64,000 bases of DNA from Dactylorhiza incarnata (taxonomy: Eukaryota; Streptophyta; Magnoliopsida; Asparagales; Orchidaceae), in the NCBI GenBank assembly GCA_033032865.1, contig JAWHQI010000028.1, forward strand, positions 2,561,001 through 2,625,000. The letters run 5' to 3'. The position numbers were made by a program, and so were the translations under genes. Positions 34,571 through 45,291 of the stretch are shown here, piece by piece. The stretch's first letter is position 1; each line of letters begins with the position of its first letter. The notes below the pieces were generated by a model. It ran no database searches. It saw nothing but the letters and a program-made list of their open reading frames with translations, and had not been told where the DNA came from.

Positions 34571-36564
34571 CGCCGCGACGTCGTTCCGATTTTTGCGTTG
34601 CTTTTCCGAGCTTAGCCGATTCTTTAGATTAATACGCATGATTTTGATGAGCATCTTAAAATATGCGTCGAGGGGCGCCGATTTATTTCGATGAATATCG
34701 CTCTTTTCCGGGAGTCTATTTTTGCTTGTAAAAGCCTTTAAGGGCTCAAATCAAAAGGTCGCACCTCCCAACTTTGATAGTATTTGCAAAATACCTATAC
34801 TTAGAGCCCCTAATTTTTGGGGAATTTTAGAAACTCATTTGGGCATTTTATTTCCTAAAATAAACTTTATAATGGGTTTTAAAAATAGTAAAACTCCTCC
34901 CAAAAATCCCAAAAAAATACAGGAGGTGCCCCTAAGAGTGGGGCATAATTTTCATTTAGGAAATTTCTTTTGAAAAGACCCCATTTTTCCTCAGAAAAAT
35001 GGGGAAGGGAAACAGGGGGTGGGGTGCGGTTAGAGGCAGGGAAGAGGCGCAGGGGTTTTGCACCCTGCGCCCTCCCGTGTCCCCCACAACAGATTTGTGG
35101 CAGATCCGCTGCGGGGGGCGCACAAATGGAGGTGGGGTCGGGAAACTAGGAAATGGGGGCCGCTCGATCTCCTGGGGGAGATCGTGCGGCCCCCGCTCGC
35201 GCACGGTTGGTAGCCGCTGCCGCCGCCGGGCAGCGGCCGCCTGGGGCCGGCGCCGCCCCCGGTCGGTGCGCCGGGGGCCGGCGACCACTCCGGTGGTGGT
35301 CCGGCGGGCTGGCGCCGCCGGCCACCGCCGGGGTTAGTGCCGAGAGCGGCACGGGGGCGGTGGCGGCCTGCATGCAGTGTGCACGCTAGCCTCTGCCGCC
35401 TCTGCCAAGGGGGGGAGTGCGGGGAGTACCCCCGGTCGGTGCGCCGGGGGCCGGCGACTCTTCCGGGGGTGGTCCGGCGGCCTGGCGCCGCCGACCACCG
35501 CCGGGGGAGGTGGTACAGAGGGCGGGAGGCGGGGGGCGTGGCCTGCATGGGCCATGCAGGCCCGCTGCGCCGCGACGTCGTTCCGATTTTTGCGTTGCTT
35601 TTCCGAGCTTAGCCGATTCTTTAGATTAATACGCATGATTTTGATGAGCATCTTAAAATATGCGTCGAGGGGCGCCGATTTATTTCGATGAATATCGCTC
35701 TTTTCCGGGAGTCTATTTTTGCTTGTAAAAGCCTTTAAGGGCTCAAATCAAAAGGTCGCACCTCCCAACTTTGATAGTATTTGCAAAATACCTATACTTA
35801 GAGCCCCTAATTTTTGGGGAATTTTAGAAACTCATTTGGGCATTTTATTTCCTAAAATAAACTTTATAATGGGTTCTAAAAATAGTAAAACTCCTCCCAA
35901 AAATCCCAAAAAAATACAGGAGGTGCCCCTAAGAGTGGGGCATAATTTTCATTTAGGAAATTTCTTTTGAAAAGGCCCCATTTTTCCTCAGAAAAATGGG
36001 GAAGGGAAACAGGGGGTGGGGTGCGGTTAGAGGCAGGGAAGAGGCGCAGGGGTTTTGCACCCTGCGCCCTCCCGTGTCCCCCACAGCAGATTTGTGGCAG
36101 ATCCGCTGCGGGGGGCGCACAAATGGAGGTGGGGTCGGGAAACTAGGAAATGGGGGCCGCTCGATCTCCTGGGGGAGATCGTGCGGCCCCCGCTCGCGCA
36201 CGGTTGGTAGCCGCTGCCGCCGCCGGGCAGCGGCCGGCTGGGGCCGGCGCCGCCCCCGGTCGGTGCGCCGGGGGCCGGCGACCACTCCGGTGGTGGTCCG
36301 GCGGGCTGGCGCCGCCGGCCACCGTCGGGGTTAGTGCCGAGAGCGGCACGGGGGCGGTGGCGGCCTGCATGCAGTGTGCACGCTAGCCGCCGCCGCCTCT
36401 GCCAGGGGGGGTGCGGGGAGTACCCCCGGTCGGTGCGCCGGGGGCCGGCGACTCTTCCGGGGGTGGTCCGGCGGCCTGGCGCCGCCGACCACCGCCGGGG
36501 GAGGTGGTACAGAGGGCGGGAGGCGGGGGCGTGGCCTGCATGGGCCATGCAGGCCCGCTGCGCC
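34571..36564. repeat. 997-bp tandem duplication in RLG-6 5' LTR only
   Basis: Unit 1 begins at CGCCGCGACG (34571) and unit 2 at the same sequence at 35568. Unit 1 ends in GCAGGCCCGCTG at the join, as unit 2 does near 36556. The left LTR has a single copy. The ends share CGCCGC. Confidence 0.9.
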
Positions 36565-37158
36565 GCCCCCCCCACCCCCCCCCCCCCCCCCCCCCCCCCC
36601 CCGCCGAGGGGCCACTGGTGCCGCCCCCGGTCGGAGCGTCGGGGGTCGGCGCTTACTCCGACGGTGGCCCGGCAGCCTGGAGCCGCCGGGGGAGGGGTTA
36701 TCCTCCTACAGGAAGTGCGGGGAGGAGGGGGAGGCCACGGGCGCCGCCGGCTGTGCCCGCCGGCGGCCCGGCCGCCTCCCCTGTGCCGGCGCCGAGGTCC
36801 TTGAGGGGGACCCCCTCCCCCCCCAGCGCCACCGCTGGCGCTGGGGGAGAGGGCTTCCTCGGCCGCCTCCTCCCCGAACCTTGCGAGGCTCGGAGCGGCG
36901 GCCGGCGGCGCTTCGGCGACAGGGGGAGGGGGGTCTTCCTCCGGGAGGTGGGAAGGAGGAGGGGAGGTGGTTCTACCTGGTGAGGGGCTCGGGTGGAGGG
37001 GCGGCCGGCCATGATGGAGGAGGTGGTGGCGGCGGCTTGCTCCGGCAAGGGGGAGGAGGGGGTGGCTGGCTGGGGGGGTTGCCGGCAGAGGAGAGCTGAG
37101 AGAGAGAGAGAGAGAGAGGTGGTGTGGGGGGGGGGGGGATTGGAGAGGGGCTGCCCCT

Positions 37159-37169
37159 CCTTTTATAGG
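37159..37169 (-). promoter_or_regulatory. TATA box of RLG-6, right (5') LTR
   Basis: Same CCTATAAAAGG motif on the minus strand. Transcription would start ~30 bp lower and enter the GC-rich leader (about 37100 down to 36000). Confidence 0.7.
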
Positions 37170-37913
37170 AAGGAGGGGAGCTCTCCCCCCCCCCCCCCTC
37201 TCCCTCCCTTCCACGTGTATGAAGGGAGGGTGAGTGGGGGGAGATATTTTCTCCCCCCCCCCCCCTTTCCTTTCTCTCTCTTGCCCCTTGCCCCAATAGG
37301 GGCAGCCTCCCCCCCCTTGGGGGGGTTTTTCTCTCCCCCCCCTTTTCTTTAGCAATTTCGAATTCGGGGGGGGGGGGGGGGGGGGGTTGACTAAGTCTAC
37401 TTAGGGTGGGGTCCTCCTTAGCTCCCGGGGCACGATAAGAGTTGCCGGGGCCGATGCCGGGTTCGTGTGCTTTATATCTCGTGCGTTGCACTGAGGTGAT
37501 CTGCATAGGACTAAAATGGCATACTCTCCATACGACCTCGTATCGAGACGCAACGAGTTCCGTTGTGCTTGTATTGGTCATACGATCCTAACGGAACTGA
37601 CAGAAGTCAATTCGGAGTTCGTACGGCCAATATTCATAATAATGAGGTAGTGGCGCGCTACGATACCCGAAATGGTCGTTTTCTCCAAACGACCTCGGAT
37701 CGAAGTGCAATGAATTCTGTTGCGCTCGTATTGTCCATACGAGTTCAATGGAACTGACGGAAGTCAATTCGGGGTTCGTACGGTCACTATTCATAATAAT
37801 GAGGTAGTGGCGCGCTACGATACCCGAAATGGTCGTTTTCTACTGCTCGGGCCTACTTTTATTGGGCTTACTAGGGTCTAGTGGCCCAATAAAAGTCGGG
37901 ATGTTACATACTT

Positions 37914-38845
37914 GCAGTTAGATAAAGCAAGGATCCAATCATGCATCTGTACTTGGTTTCATCAAAGGGTATGCCCTTCTCATACTTGTCTAGAGACACA
38001 TTGGTTCCCATTGGAGTTTTCATTGAAGAAGCACTCTCCAATCCAAATTTCTTGACTAGCTCCCTAGTGAATTTGGTCTGAGAGATGAAAATCCCATCTT
38101 CAGATTGTTTCACCTGGAGACCTAGGAAGTATTTGCGCTCATCCATATTGCTCATCTCAAACTTTCCCTGCATCAAGTTGGCAAACTTTTTACAGAGATT
38201 GTTATCTGTCGAGCCAAAGATGATGTCATCTACATAGATCTGCACTAGCAAGATCTTTCCCTTCACTTCCCTTAGGAACAATGTCTTATCAATCTTTCCC
38301 CTTGAGAACTTGTTCTCAATTAGAAAGCTTGACAGAGTCTCATACCAGGCCCTATGTGCTTGCTTTAAGCCATAAAGTGCCTTTATAAGAAAGTAAACAT
38401 AATTAGGATAAGTAGAGTCGATAAAACCCGAAGGCTGCTCTACATATACTTCCTCTTTGAGATCACCATTTAGGAAGGCTGACTTCACATCCATTTGGTA
38501 GACCTTGAAACCTTTGTATGCTGCATAGGCTAGGAATAGTCTTATTGCTTCCAGTCTGGCTACTGGAGCGAATGTCTGATCAAAATCTATCCCCTCCTCT
38601 TGTCTGTAGCCTTTTGCGACTAGTCTTGCTTTATTCTTGGTGATGATTCCATTTTCATCCAACTTGTTCCTGTAGACCCATTTGGTTCCTATGATGTTGT
38701 GTCCATGGTGTCTTGGAACCAATTTACACACTTTGCATCTTTTAAATTGGTTCAGTTCCTCCTGCATTGCAGCAATCCAAAATGGATCCTGATTTGCTTC
38801 CTCAAATTTCTTGGGTTCAATTTGAGAGTGAAAACTCAGGTACAA
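37914..38845 (-). pseudogene. RLC-5 reverse transcriptase
   Basis: 313 codons: [85 protein letters not shown], and the active site YVDDIIFGS. It ends with GSLLYLTAS, where RLG-6 enters. 38846-39310 carries the linker and is open in a second frame (38849-39196), so a frame break separates it. The catalytic residues look intact. Confidence 0.9.
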
Positions 38846-39319
38846 TGCTTAATTTGCAGCTCTACTCCTTGTCAGCACGCCTTGGTTGACATTTCCTATT
38901 ATCTGCTCTTGGGGATGATCTCTTACTTGTCTCAAGGCAATTGGTAGTGTTCTGGGTATTTCTGTATAAGCTACTTCTTCAGGCTGCACTTCTTCAGCCA
39001 TTTCTGTATTATCTGCAGGTTCTACCTCTATTTCAACCATCACAGACTGATTCTTGTTGTTGAGTGAGGTGTCAGCCTTGTTTTCAATGGATAGCTTCTC
39101 TAATCTTTCCACTGTACCTGCATTCACTAGAGAACTAGACCAGCCCTTATGGATAAGGCTAGTCTCATCAAATACTACATGAACAGATTCTTCCACTGTT
39201 TGGGTATTGAGGTTGTATACTCTGTATGCCCTGCTGTGGGAGCTGTATCCAACAAAAATACCTTCACAGCTTTTCTTAGCAAACTTAGTTAGTTTGGATT
39301 TCCCATTACTAAGGACATA

Positions 39320-40309
39320 TCATTTGCTACCAAAGATCCTAAAGTAGGATAGAGTTGGTTTTCTGCCCTTCATTAGCTCATAGGGAGTTTTCTTGTGGTT
39401 TTTTATGATTGAGGCCCTATTTATCACATGAAAAGCAGTGTTGATAGCCTCTGCCCAGAAGTATTCTGGTAAGGAGGAGTCACTTAGCATTGTCCTGCTG
39501 GCCTCTATCAAGGTTCTGTTCTTCCTTTCAGCAACCCCATTCTGTTGAGGGGTTCTGGGGGAGGAGAATTCTTGGGAGATACCTAAGTCTTGGCAGAATT
39601 CTGTCATGGCTCCTGACTGAAATTCTGTCCCATGGTCACTTCTGAATTTGACCACAGTATAATTCATCTCATTCTGAATCTGCCTGACAAAAATTTTCAA
39701 GATATCTAGGGTATCTGACTTCTTTTTGAGGAAGAATACCCAAGTGAACCTTGAGTAGTCATCAACAACTACAAGGGTGTATGTCTTCCCTCCTAAGCTA
39801 TGAACTGACATGAGACCAAATAGATCCATGTGCAGTAAAAATAAGCATCTTGTGGGCTTTTTGTTAGAAATGCTTTTAAAGCTAGTCCTAGTCTGCTTTC
39901 CAAGTTGGCAGGCTTGGCAAGGACCATCTCTGATGCACTTAATGTCAGGTCCATTTCTGACCAGGTTTTGTGAGAAAAGCTTGCCTATTGTCTTATAATT
40001 GATGTGTGCAAGTCTCCTGTGCCATTGTACACATATAGCCTCTTTGCCATCAGCGACAAGACATATGGGCGTGGAAGAATTTATATTGAGGAAATTCAAA
40101 CAATAAATGTTCCCACTCCGAGTCCCAGTTAAGGTAGTCTCAGAATCTGAGAACTTCTTAATTAGGCACTTGTCCTTGTGGAAAGTAATAACAAAGCCTA
40201 GATCACAAAGCTGACTTATGCTTATGAGGTTGTGTCTCAACCCCTCCACATAAGCTACCTTTGTGATGGTAACTGACCCATTAGTGATGTTGCCGTAGCC
40301 CCTGGTCAC
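39320..40309 (-). pseudogene. RLC-5 integrase
   Basis: 329 codons. The zinc region appears as WHRRLAHINYK..CIRDGPCQACQLGK. The catalytic triad is visible in LHMDLFG, KFRSDHGTEF and NGVAERKNRT, with VVDDYSRFTWVFFLKK between. TPYELMKGRKPTLSYFRIFG closes the frame. This is a well-preserved D,D,E integrase that would insert the cDNA. A stop next to the first residues (40310) separates it from the protease. Confidence 0.9.
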
Positions 40310-40465
40310 TCACTTTTCTGAACCTCCAAAGATAACAGTCGGTCCACTCTCCACAGGGATGAATTCTTTCAAATACTTTCTGACTCCAGTCATGTGCCTG
40401 GAGCAGCCACTGTCCAAATACCAAATTGGAGATTGGTTGGCATTTGGGCCTACCTGTAAAACAAA
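40310..40465 (-). pseudogene. RLC-5 protease active-site region
   Basis: Read in the frame of the integrase, just before its first Met, the minus strand gives WYLDSGCSRHMTG and FGGSEK followed by a stop. This is the copia protease catalytic motif DSG. The stop between FGGSEK and the next Val breaks the polyprotein. Confidence 0.8.
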
Positions 40466-42631
40466 TCACTTCCCCTTAGGTACCCAATAGGGATTGGGTC
40501 CTTGGTTTCTGTTAGGGTGATAGAATGGAATCGCAAACCTCGGAGGGTTCTGCACTCTCCTTGCATTGAGCCATGTTGGGTTGAACCAACAGTCCAATGC
40601 AAAGTGGCCGACTTTCCCACAGCACCAACACTCATATATGTTATATCTTCTCTTCTGCGCCATCATCTGAGTAGGACAATGCTGATGAGCAGGAGAGAAG
40701 GTTTCTTGTCTAAAAGATCTAGGGTGAACCTCATGTGTGTGAGCCGGGGGAGGATTTGGCTTCACCACTCTTTGGTTCACCTTCTTGGGAGCAGGCTTTG
40801 TTGGAACAGCCTTTCCCATTCTCTTAACTGCTGTTGCTGCAGGTCTGTGGGCTGAAGGACTTGCTGTCAACACCTTCTTATATGAAGGTCTAGCTTCAGG
40901 ATCTTTGCCCATGACTGGCTCCTGATTGAAACTGATACCAGCTCTGAACTGTCCAGAGAAGGTGTCAGTTATTGGCAGGATTGTTTTGGGCATTGAGAAG
41001 CTGGAAGCAAGTTTCTTCTCAGCCAACGACATTTCCTAAAGGTCCCTAATGACCTTGTTTTTCTGCCCTAACTCAGCATTCTTAAGCCTTATAGCTTCCT
41101 TAAGTTTGTCCACTTCTTTGCTCATAGAAGTTAGCTTTATAGCTGTCTCCTGGAGCTTGGATTGGACAGGCTTCAAGGAATCTAACTCCTTGGTTTGCAC
41201 CTTGAGGAGTTTCTTACTGCCTATGAAGGCTTTCCATAAGGCTTTATATTGCCTTATTAGTTCAGATTCAACTTCATACTGGGATCTTGAGGCTGTGCTG
41301 TTGGCAACAGATACCTCCTCATCATCACGCAAAGAATCTCCCACTGATCCAGAGTCAGAGGCAGATAGAGAAGTTCTGTGTTTTACCTTTCCAGGAGAGT
41401 TGTCATTCTGGTTGCCTTCATTGATGGCCATCAGTCCAATAAGTGCCTCATCCTCAGTCCCAGAGGAGCTTGAGTCAGAGTCACTCAACGTTTTGGTCTT
41501 CTTTGCCACGAACCCCTTCTCAGAGGTTCTCTTGCTCCTAGATCTTCTTCTCTCTTCAAGGTTTCTTGACTCCCTTTACTTGGAGGGGCAGTCGGCAGCC
41601 ATGTGACCTGTTTTGCTGCAAGAATAGCAAACAGTATTATTTAAATCATGTTTACTGGAGTTGGATCTATACCTGTCCTCCCTGGGAGCCCTGGATATGT
41701 CCCGATAGTCAGATCTTCTGGAGCTTGAGGAGGAACTTCTGCTGTTGTCCCTCCTCCTTCTGTCTAGCAGCTTTCTGAATTGTTTTGAGAAGAGGGCCAC
41801 CTCTCTATCAATGTCATCAGAGTCAGAGGAGCTGGCTTCTGATTCCTCACTGTTCTCAGTTCTGTTCTGAGAAGCAAAGGTCTTGCCCTTGAACCTTCTG
41901 GTGCTCTCAGCCTTTAGAGCCACAAATCTTTCTCTTGAGCTCACCTTTGAGCATTCTTCTTCTTTAGCCTTCCTTGTATTAAGCTGAAGTTCATGAGACA
42001 GCAGTTTCCCATATAGGTTCTTGGGCTCCATGTTGCCCAGTTGGCCCATCTCTCTGATGAAACATATCTTGATATCCCATTCCTTTGTGAAGGATCTGAG
42101 AAACTTTTCATTTAGATCAGAGTTTGTGAACTCTCTTTCGTAGTTTCTCAGGTCATTCACGATCTTGAAAAATCTCTCATAGCAGTTGGAGATTGTTTCA
42201 TTCTTGCCTTGTTTGAAGGCATCATATTCCTGGTTGAGGAGGGATTTCCTGTCATCCTTTATCTCTTCAGTACCCTCCATGTATACAATCAAGGAGTCCC
42301 ACATCTCCTTGGCCGTTTTGCAATGAATTAGGTTCTGGAGGGTTGAATCATCTATAGCGCTTACAATAACATTCGGTGCCCTCTTATCCAGGCCTGCCAA
42401 GGCTAGCTCGTCCTTGGTCATGTCTTCATATTTCTTTATTACCTTCCGCGTCGAATCAATAGTGGAAGGGGTTGTAGGGATAAATGGACCCTGTTGGACT
42501 GTCAGATAGATTCTTGGATCGTCCGCTTCCATGAACAGCCTAACTCTTTCCTTCCAGATGGGAAAGTTCTCCTTGGTGCAGATCGGAAGTTTCATAGATC
42601 TCATCTCCCGATTTTGATCTCCACCGGCCAT
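40466..42631 (-). pseudogene. RLC-5 gag, long, with two zinc knuckles
   Basis: 41576-42631 (351 codons) begins MAGGDQNREMRSMKLPICTK, carries the UBN2-like capsid and ends with knuckle CYSCSKTGHMAADC. 41036-41509 is Ser/Glu-rich and then Lys/Leu-rich, probably coiled coil. 40466-41032 ends with a second knuckle, CWCCGKVGHFALDC, and the tail PYWVPKGK. The three pieces are separated by single stops or shifts (near 41575 and 41034). RLC-4 gag is its close homologue. Confidence 0.87.
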
Positions 42632-42687
42632 GGTGAGTCATTCCTGATCTAGATCGGACTGTTAAGTCTTCTTTTGATCAACCTCCC

Positions 42688-42699
42688 TCTGATACCACT
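42688..42699 (-). other. RLC-5 primer-binding site
   Basis: The minus strand reads AAGTGGTATCAGAGGGAGG beside the LTR end, an initiator tRNA-Met type primer site. Confidence 0.85.
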
Positions 42700-42723
42700 T
42701 GTTGGGGATGGAACTTTCACCTA

Positions 42724-42770
<47 letters not shown>

Positions 42771-44463
42771 GAATAGGTTTTTCAAATTTATTTCTTCCCC
42801 TTTATGATGTTGTTGGTTTCTGATTAATGGATCTATAAAATAAAGAGCAAATCACAGAAAGCACACAACGATTTATAGAGGTTCCTCAAGACCGGGTGTC
42901 TTGAGTAGTCCATCTCCCTCTACGCCTACCCAGCAGTGTGCTAGGCTCGGCAAACGCCGCCAAAAACTTCAGGCCCTCAAGCCTTACAACACGGACTCGC
43001 ATGTCCCAACAACCTAGGCCCGCAAGCCCCTACTGCCCCCGAGCCCGCAAGCTCGACACTCAGGCCCTCAAGCGCTACAGCACGGACCCGCAAGTCCCAA
43101 CAGCCTAGGCCCGCAAGCCCCTACTGCCCCTGAGCCCTCAAGCTCGACAAATCGCATCCGCAAGTGCACTGCCCTGACCCTCAAGCCTCACAGCTCTCCA
43201 GTCCTCAAGCTAGACAAGATGGCCCGCAAGCCTTACAAGAGAATACAGTAATAAAATGTTTCTTCAGCCGGATGAAGATTGACAACTTTAGCCTGATGAT
43301 GATTGGCTTCTTACGATTGAAGAAGATTCTTCTGATTCAGATCTTTGACAGCGCAGTTCTTCTTCAATCTCTTCTTAGCTTGATGTTGAACGGCGACTTT
43401 TCAGTCAATGACGATGACTTATTCTGCAGAGAGAACTTGATGCTTGCTCTCTACTTGATCTTCTTCTTCTCCGCGAGACTACTATTCTATTGAAGTGTAG
43501 CGGCGGGATTCTTTCTCGTTCTTCTTTTTCTCTCCTTTTTTTATCGATTGATTGATTCCGTGTTAGGGCAACCTCTTATCTCTTTTATAAGACCGCGAGG
43601 TCCCCAACGGTCTTCTGAAAAAGCGCCTTAAGTGTTAGACGCTCCCTTCCTTAAGAGCACGCGCTGATTAGACAGTCAGGTGGCGACATTAAATGCTGAC
43701 AGCGCGTCCGCATCATTTGAATCTGTCTCGACGATATTTCCATTGTTACGGTGACATGGAAACTATCTCGACGACAGGACTTTGTCGATGCCTTGAGCTT
43801 GGGTAGATCTTCAGTTCTTCTTGCTTCTGCCTCTGAAGCAGATATCTCGACGATTCGAGACATTCTGCCGCTTCTGCATATACAACGATATGCTGTCTCA
43901 GATTGTGTCGTCGAGATTTTCTGTCTTACTATCTGTCGTCGTAATCATGTTGTTCTCTCGACGACATGCCTTCTTTGCGGCGATGTTAGTTCTTTCTTGA
44001 CGACAAGGCCACTTTGGTGAAGTCGACGATACCGCATCTTCTCTGCGTTCGACGAACTTGCCGAGTCTCAGCGGTCGATGATCTGCCTTCTGAGTTCGAC
44101 TATCTGCCTTGTCTCTGCGTTCGACGAACGCGCTATTATCAGCTGTTTCTTTTATCTCGTCTCAGCGGTCGACGAAATGCCTTCTGAGTTCGATGATCTG
44201 CCTTGTCTCTGCATTCGACGAACGCGCTATTATCAGCTGTTTCTTTTATCTCGTCTCAGCGGTCGACGAACTGGCTTCTTGGTGGTTTTTGCTCATCATT
44301 ACATCGACAAGCATTCTTTGTCGATGATATCTCCTATTCTTCTCGACGACATTTCTTTAACTTCCTTAGATTATAAGCTAGATATATGATCAAATACAAA
44401 GTGAAGTATTCTTGACATGATGACTTCTTCAAATCAGGAATCATGTGGGCAAGATTCCCAACA
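42700..44463 (-). repeat. RLC-5 5' LTR
   Basis: 1764 bp, TGTTGGGGATGG to CCCAACA. Has a 44-G run at 42726-42769 within CCTAGAG(G)nTGAATAGG. A repetitive region at 42940-43230 is built of CCCGCAAGCC / CCTCAAGC units. A minus-strand TATA box (TATAAAAG, 43582-43589) has a TCGACGA-rich array upstream of it (43726-44351). Confidence 0.87.
43726..44351 (-). promoter_or_regulatory. TCGACGA motif array in U3 of RLC-5
   Basis: Many copies of TCGACGA(A/T) and its complement, often as GCGGTCGACGAA or CTGCGTTCGACGAA, spaced tens of bases apart. Includes a direct repeat of a ~95-bp unit (CTCAGCGGTCGACGAA..) at ~44061-44280. It lies upstream of the TATA box in element orientation. The truncated 3' LTR keeps it at about 22168-22677. 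GTCGAC is palindromic. Confidence 0.75.
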
Positions 44464-44612
44464 ATGATCACTGGAAGAATGGAAGTTCCTCTAAGAAGGA
44501 AAGTACTCCTTCCCATAGTAGAATAAATGACATGTGGATGAGTGCTATGAAAGCTCTCCATGAAGAAATTCAAATGGGCCATTCTGGACCATGAAGGCTC
44601 CCCATGTCATTT
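44464..44612. other. unassigned piece between RLC-5 and CDPK exon
   Basis: About 150 bp. The plus strand is open for ~43 codons (NDHWKNGSSSKKES.., MWMSAMKALHEEI..) before a stop. It might be a gag fragment or captured exon; I do not recognise it. The CDPK homology begins abruptly at 44613. Confidence 0.35.
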
Positions 44613-44714
44613 AGCTCTCTTTTTAAGCTTTTTCATCACGGAAAATTGTTGAAGTGTGGCTCGAACAGTTTCACCCAGATTAACATTTGGAGCCTTCTTG
44701 GCATTCTGCAACCA
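44613..44714 (-). pseudogene. CDPK junction exon, second copy
   Basis: Same exon as 6790-6905 ([31 protein letters not shown]). It has lost 17 bp at its start, so the usual HPWL is missing, although a TTGCAG acceptor-like sequence now precedes AATGCC. The homology to the first copy extends into the intron (GGCATGTGGAATG), where this copy is uninterrupted. Confidence 0.8.
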
Positions 44715-44884
44715 AACAATGGCATGTGGAATGTTATAACTAAGAAGCTGCAAGCACTTTGAAATACTGCTAGCCTTCATTATTCCATCCCACAACGTAA
44801 TTGAAAGATTCATTAATACCATGATTCAAAGAAACAATCACGTACATGATATAATTTCAATTGTTCATTAGACTTGATGTTTAC

Positions 44885-45037
44885 CCAGTATATCTTGAGC
44901 GGTTAAACGGCGCTTCGGATTTGGATCGAGCATCTTCTTAACAAGATGTTTAGCACTGTCAGAAACTGTAGGCCATGGATCTCTCTTAAAATCTATGACA
45001 TAACGAATAATTGCCTGTGCTACTCCTTGCTCTGTTT
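44885..45037 (-). pseudogene. CDPK kinase C-lobe exon (153 bp)
   Basis: A cleanly bounded exon: acceptor CTGTAG at 45043-45038, donor GTAAAC from 44884 down. It is exactly 153 bp, the size I recall for this exon in plant CDPKs. It encodes [40 protein letters not shown] and [12 protein letters not shown], subdomains X-XI of the Ser/Thr kinase. The frame is open with no stop. No upstream exon is seen in the remaining window, so I call it a gene fragment or part of a gene disrupted by insertions. Confidence 0.87.
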
Positions 45038-45291
45038 CTACAGCCAACATATTTTATCGATGCAAAATTATAAGCCCCAAAACCAAAAATTATAATCTAC
45101 TTAAATGATTCTCGAACGCCCCACCCAGCTTTAATGTCTCTTAAAATCTATGACGATAAAGCTGGGTGGGGCGTTCGAGAATCATTTTTATAGAACTTTA
45201 CAAGCTCCAGGTTTGCTGGGTGTTCAGATTCTCATCTACACATTTTTATAGAACTTTACCAGCTTCAGGTTTGTTGTAGTACTCACATACA
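45038..45291. other. CDPK intron-like DNA
   Basis: Lies between the 153-bp exon and solo LTR-7. It holds the hairpin above and a short direct repeat (TTTTATAGAACTTTAC.AGCT at about 45185 and 45244). No coding signal. Confidence 0.5.
45103..45187. repeat. perfect 31-bp hairpin with 23-nt loop
   Basis: Arm 45103-45133 is the exact reverse complement of 45157-45187. The loop (45134-45156) includes 18 nt identical to the CDPK exon at 44982-44999, in the same orientation. The arms contain CGCCCCACCCAGC. Not a terminator in the bacterial sense. Confidence 0.92.

Larger units (their letters stand above)
23758..37908 (-). mobile_element. RLG-6, Ty3/gypsy chromovirus with 4-5 kb LTRs
   Basis: A 14.2-kb element flanked by a perfect TACTT duplication (23753-23757 and 37909-37913). 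LTRs are 4069 and 5085 bp; the interior (27827-32823) encodes gag, protease, reverse transcriptase, RNase H, integrase and a chromodomain-like tail on the minus strand, the gypsy order. The very long LTRs and chromodomain fit the Tekay/Del branch. Five or so stops and shifts are seen, but domains are well kept and the LTRs are close, so it is fairly recent. Confidence 0.93.
32824..37908 (-). repeat. RLG-6 5' LTR (5085 bp)
   Basis: Same content as the left LTR plus a tandem ~1-kb duplication (34571-36564) absent on the left. The poly-C run at its start is longer. It lies next to the primer site, so it is the promoter-bearing LTR. Confidence 0.92.
22124..44463 (-). mobile_element. RLC-5, SIRE/Maximus-like copia split by RLG-6
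   Basis: Minus-strand copia with a complete 5' LTR at the right (42700-44463), primer site, gag with two zinc knuckles, protease, integrase, reverse transcriptase, RNase H and a 3' LTR at the left lacking ~1.1 kb. RLG-6 interrupts it between LTAS (37914 side) and RPDIMFA (23752 side) of the polymerase, with TACTT duplicated. Without RLG-6 it spans ~8.2 kb. The long gag, WVPKG tail and multiple polypurine motifs suggest the SIRE/Maximus lineage; no envelope-like frame is seen. Confidence 0.87.

Noticed and set aside
36027..37355. 442-codon minus-strand frame in the RLG-6 right LTR (and similar frames at 26266-26979, 36374-37099)
   Set aside because: Low-complexity Pro/Arg/Gly/Ala sequence open on both strands because GC-rich DNA has few stops; interrupted differently in the left LTR and includes homopolymer runs.
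38699..38947. Plus-strand frames opposite RLC-5 pol and gag (also 40502-40855, 41049-41606)
   Set aside because: Shadows of the minus-strand copia polyprotein.
42940..43230. CCCGCAAGCC-rich section as a gene
   Set aside because: Short repetitive phrases within the RLC-5 LTR U5/R part, no lasting frame.
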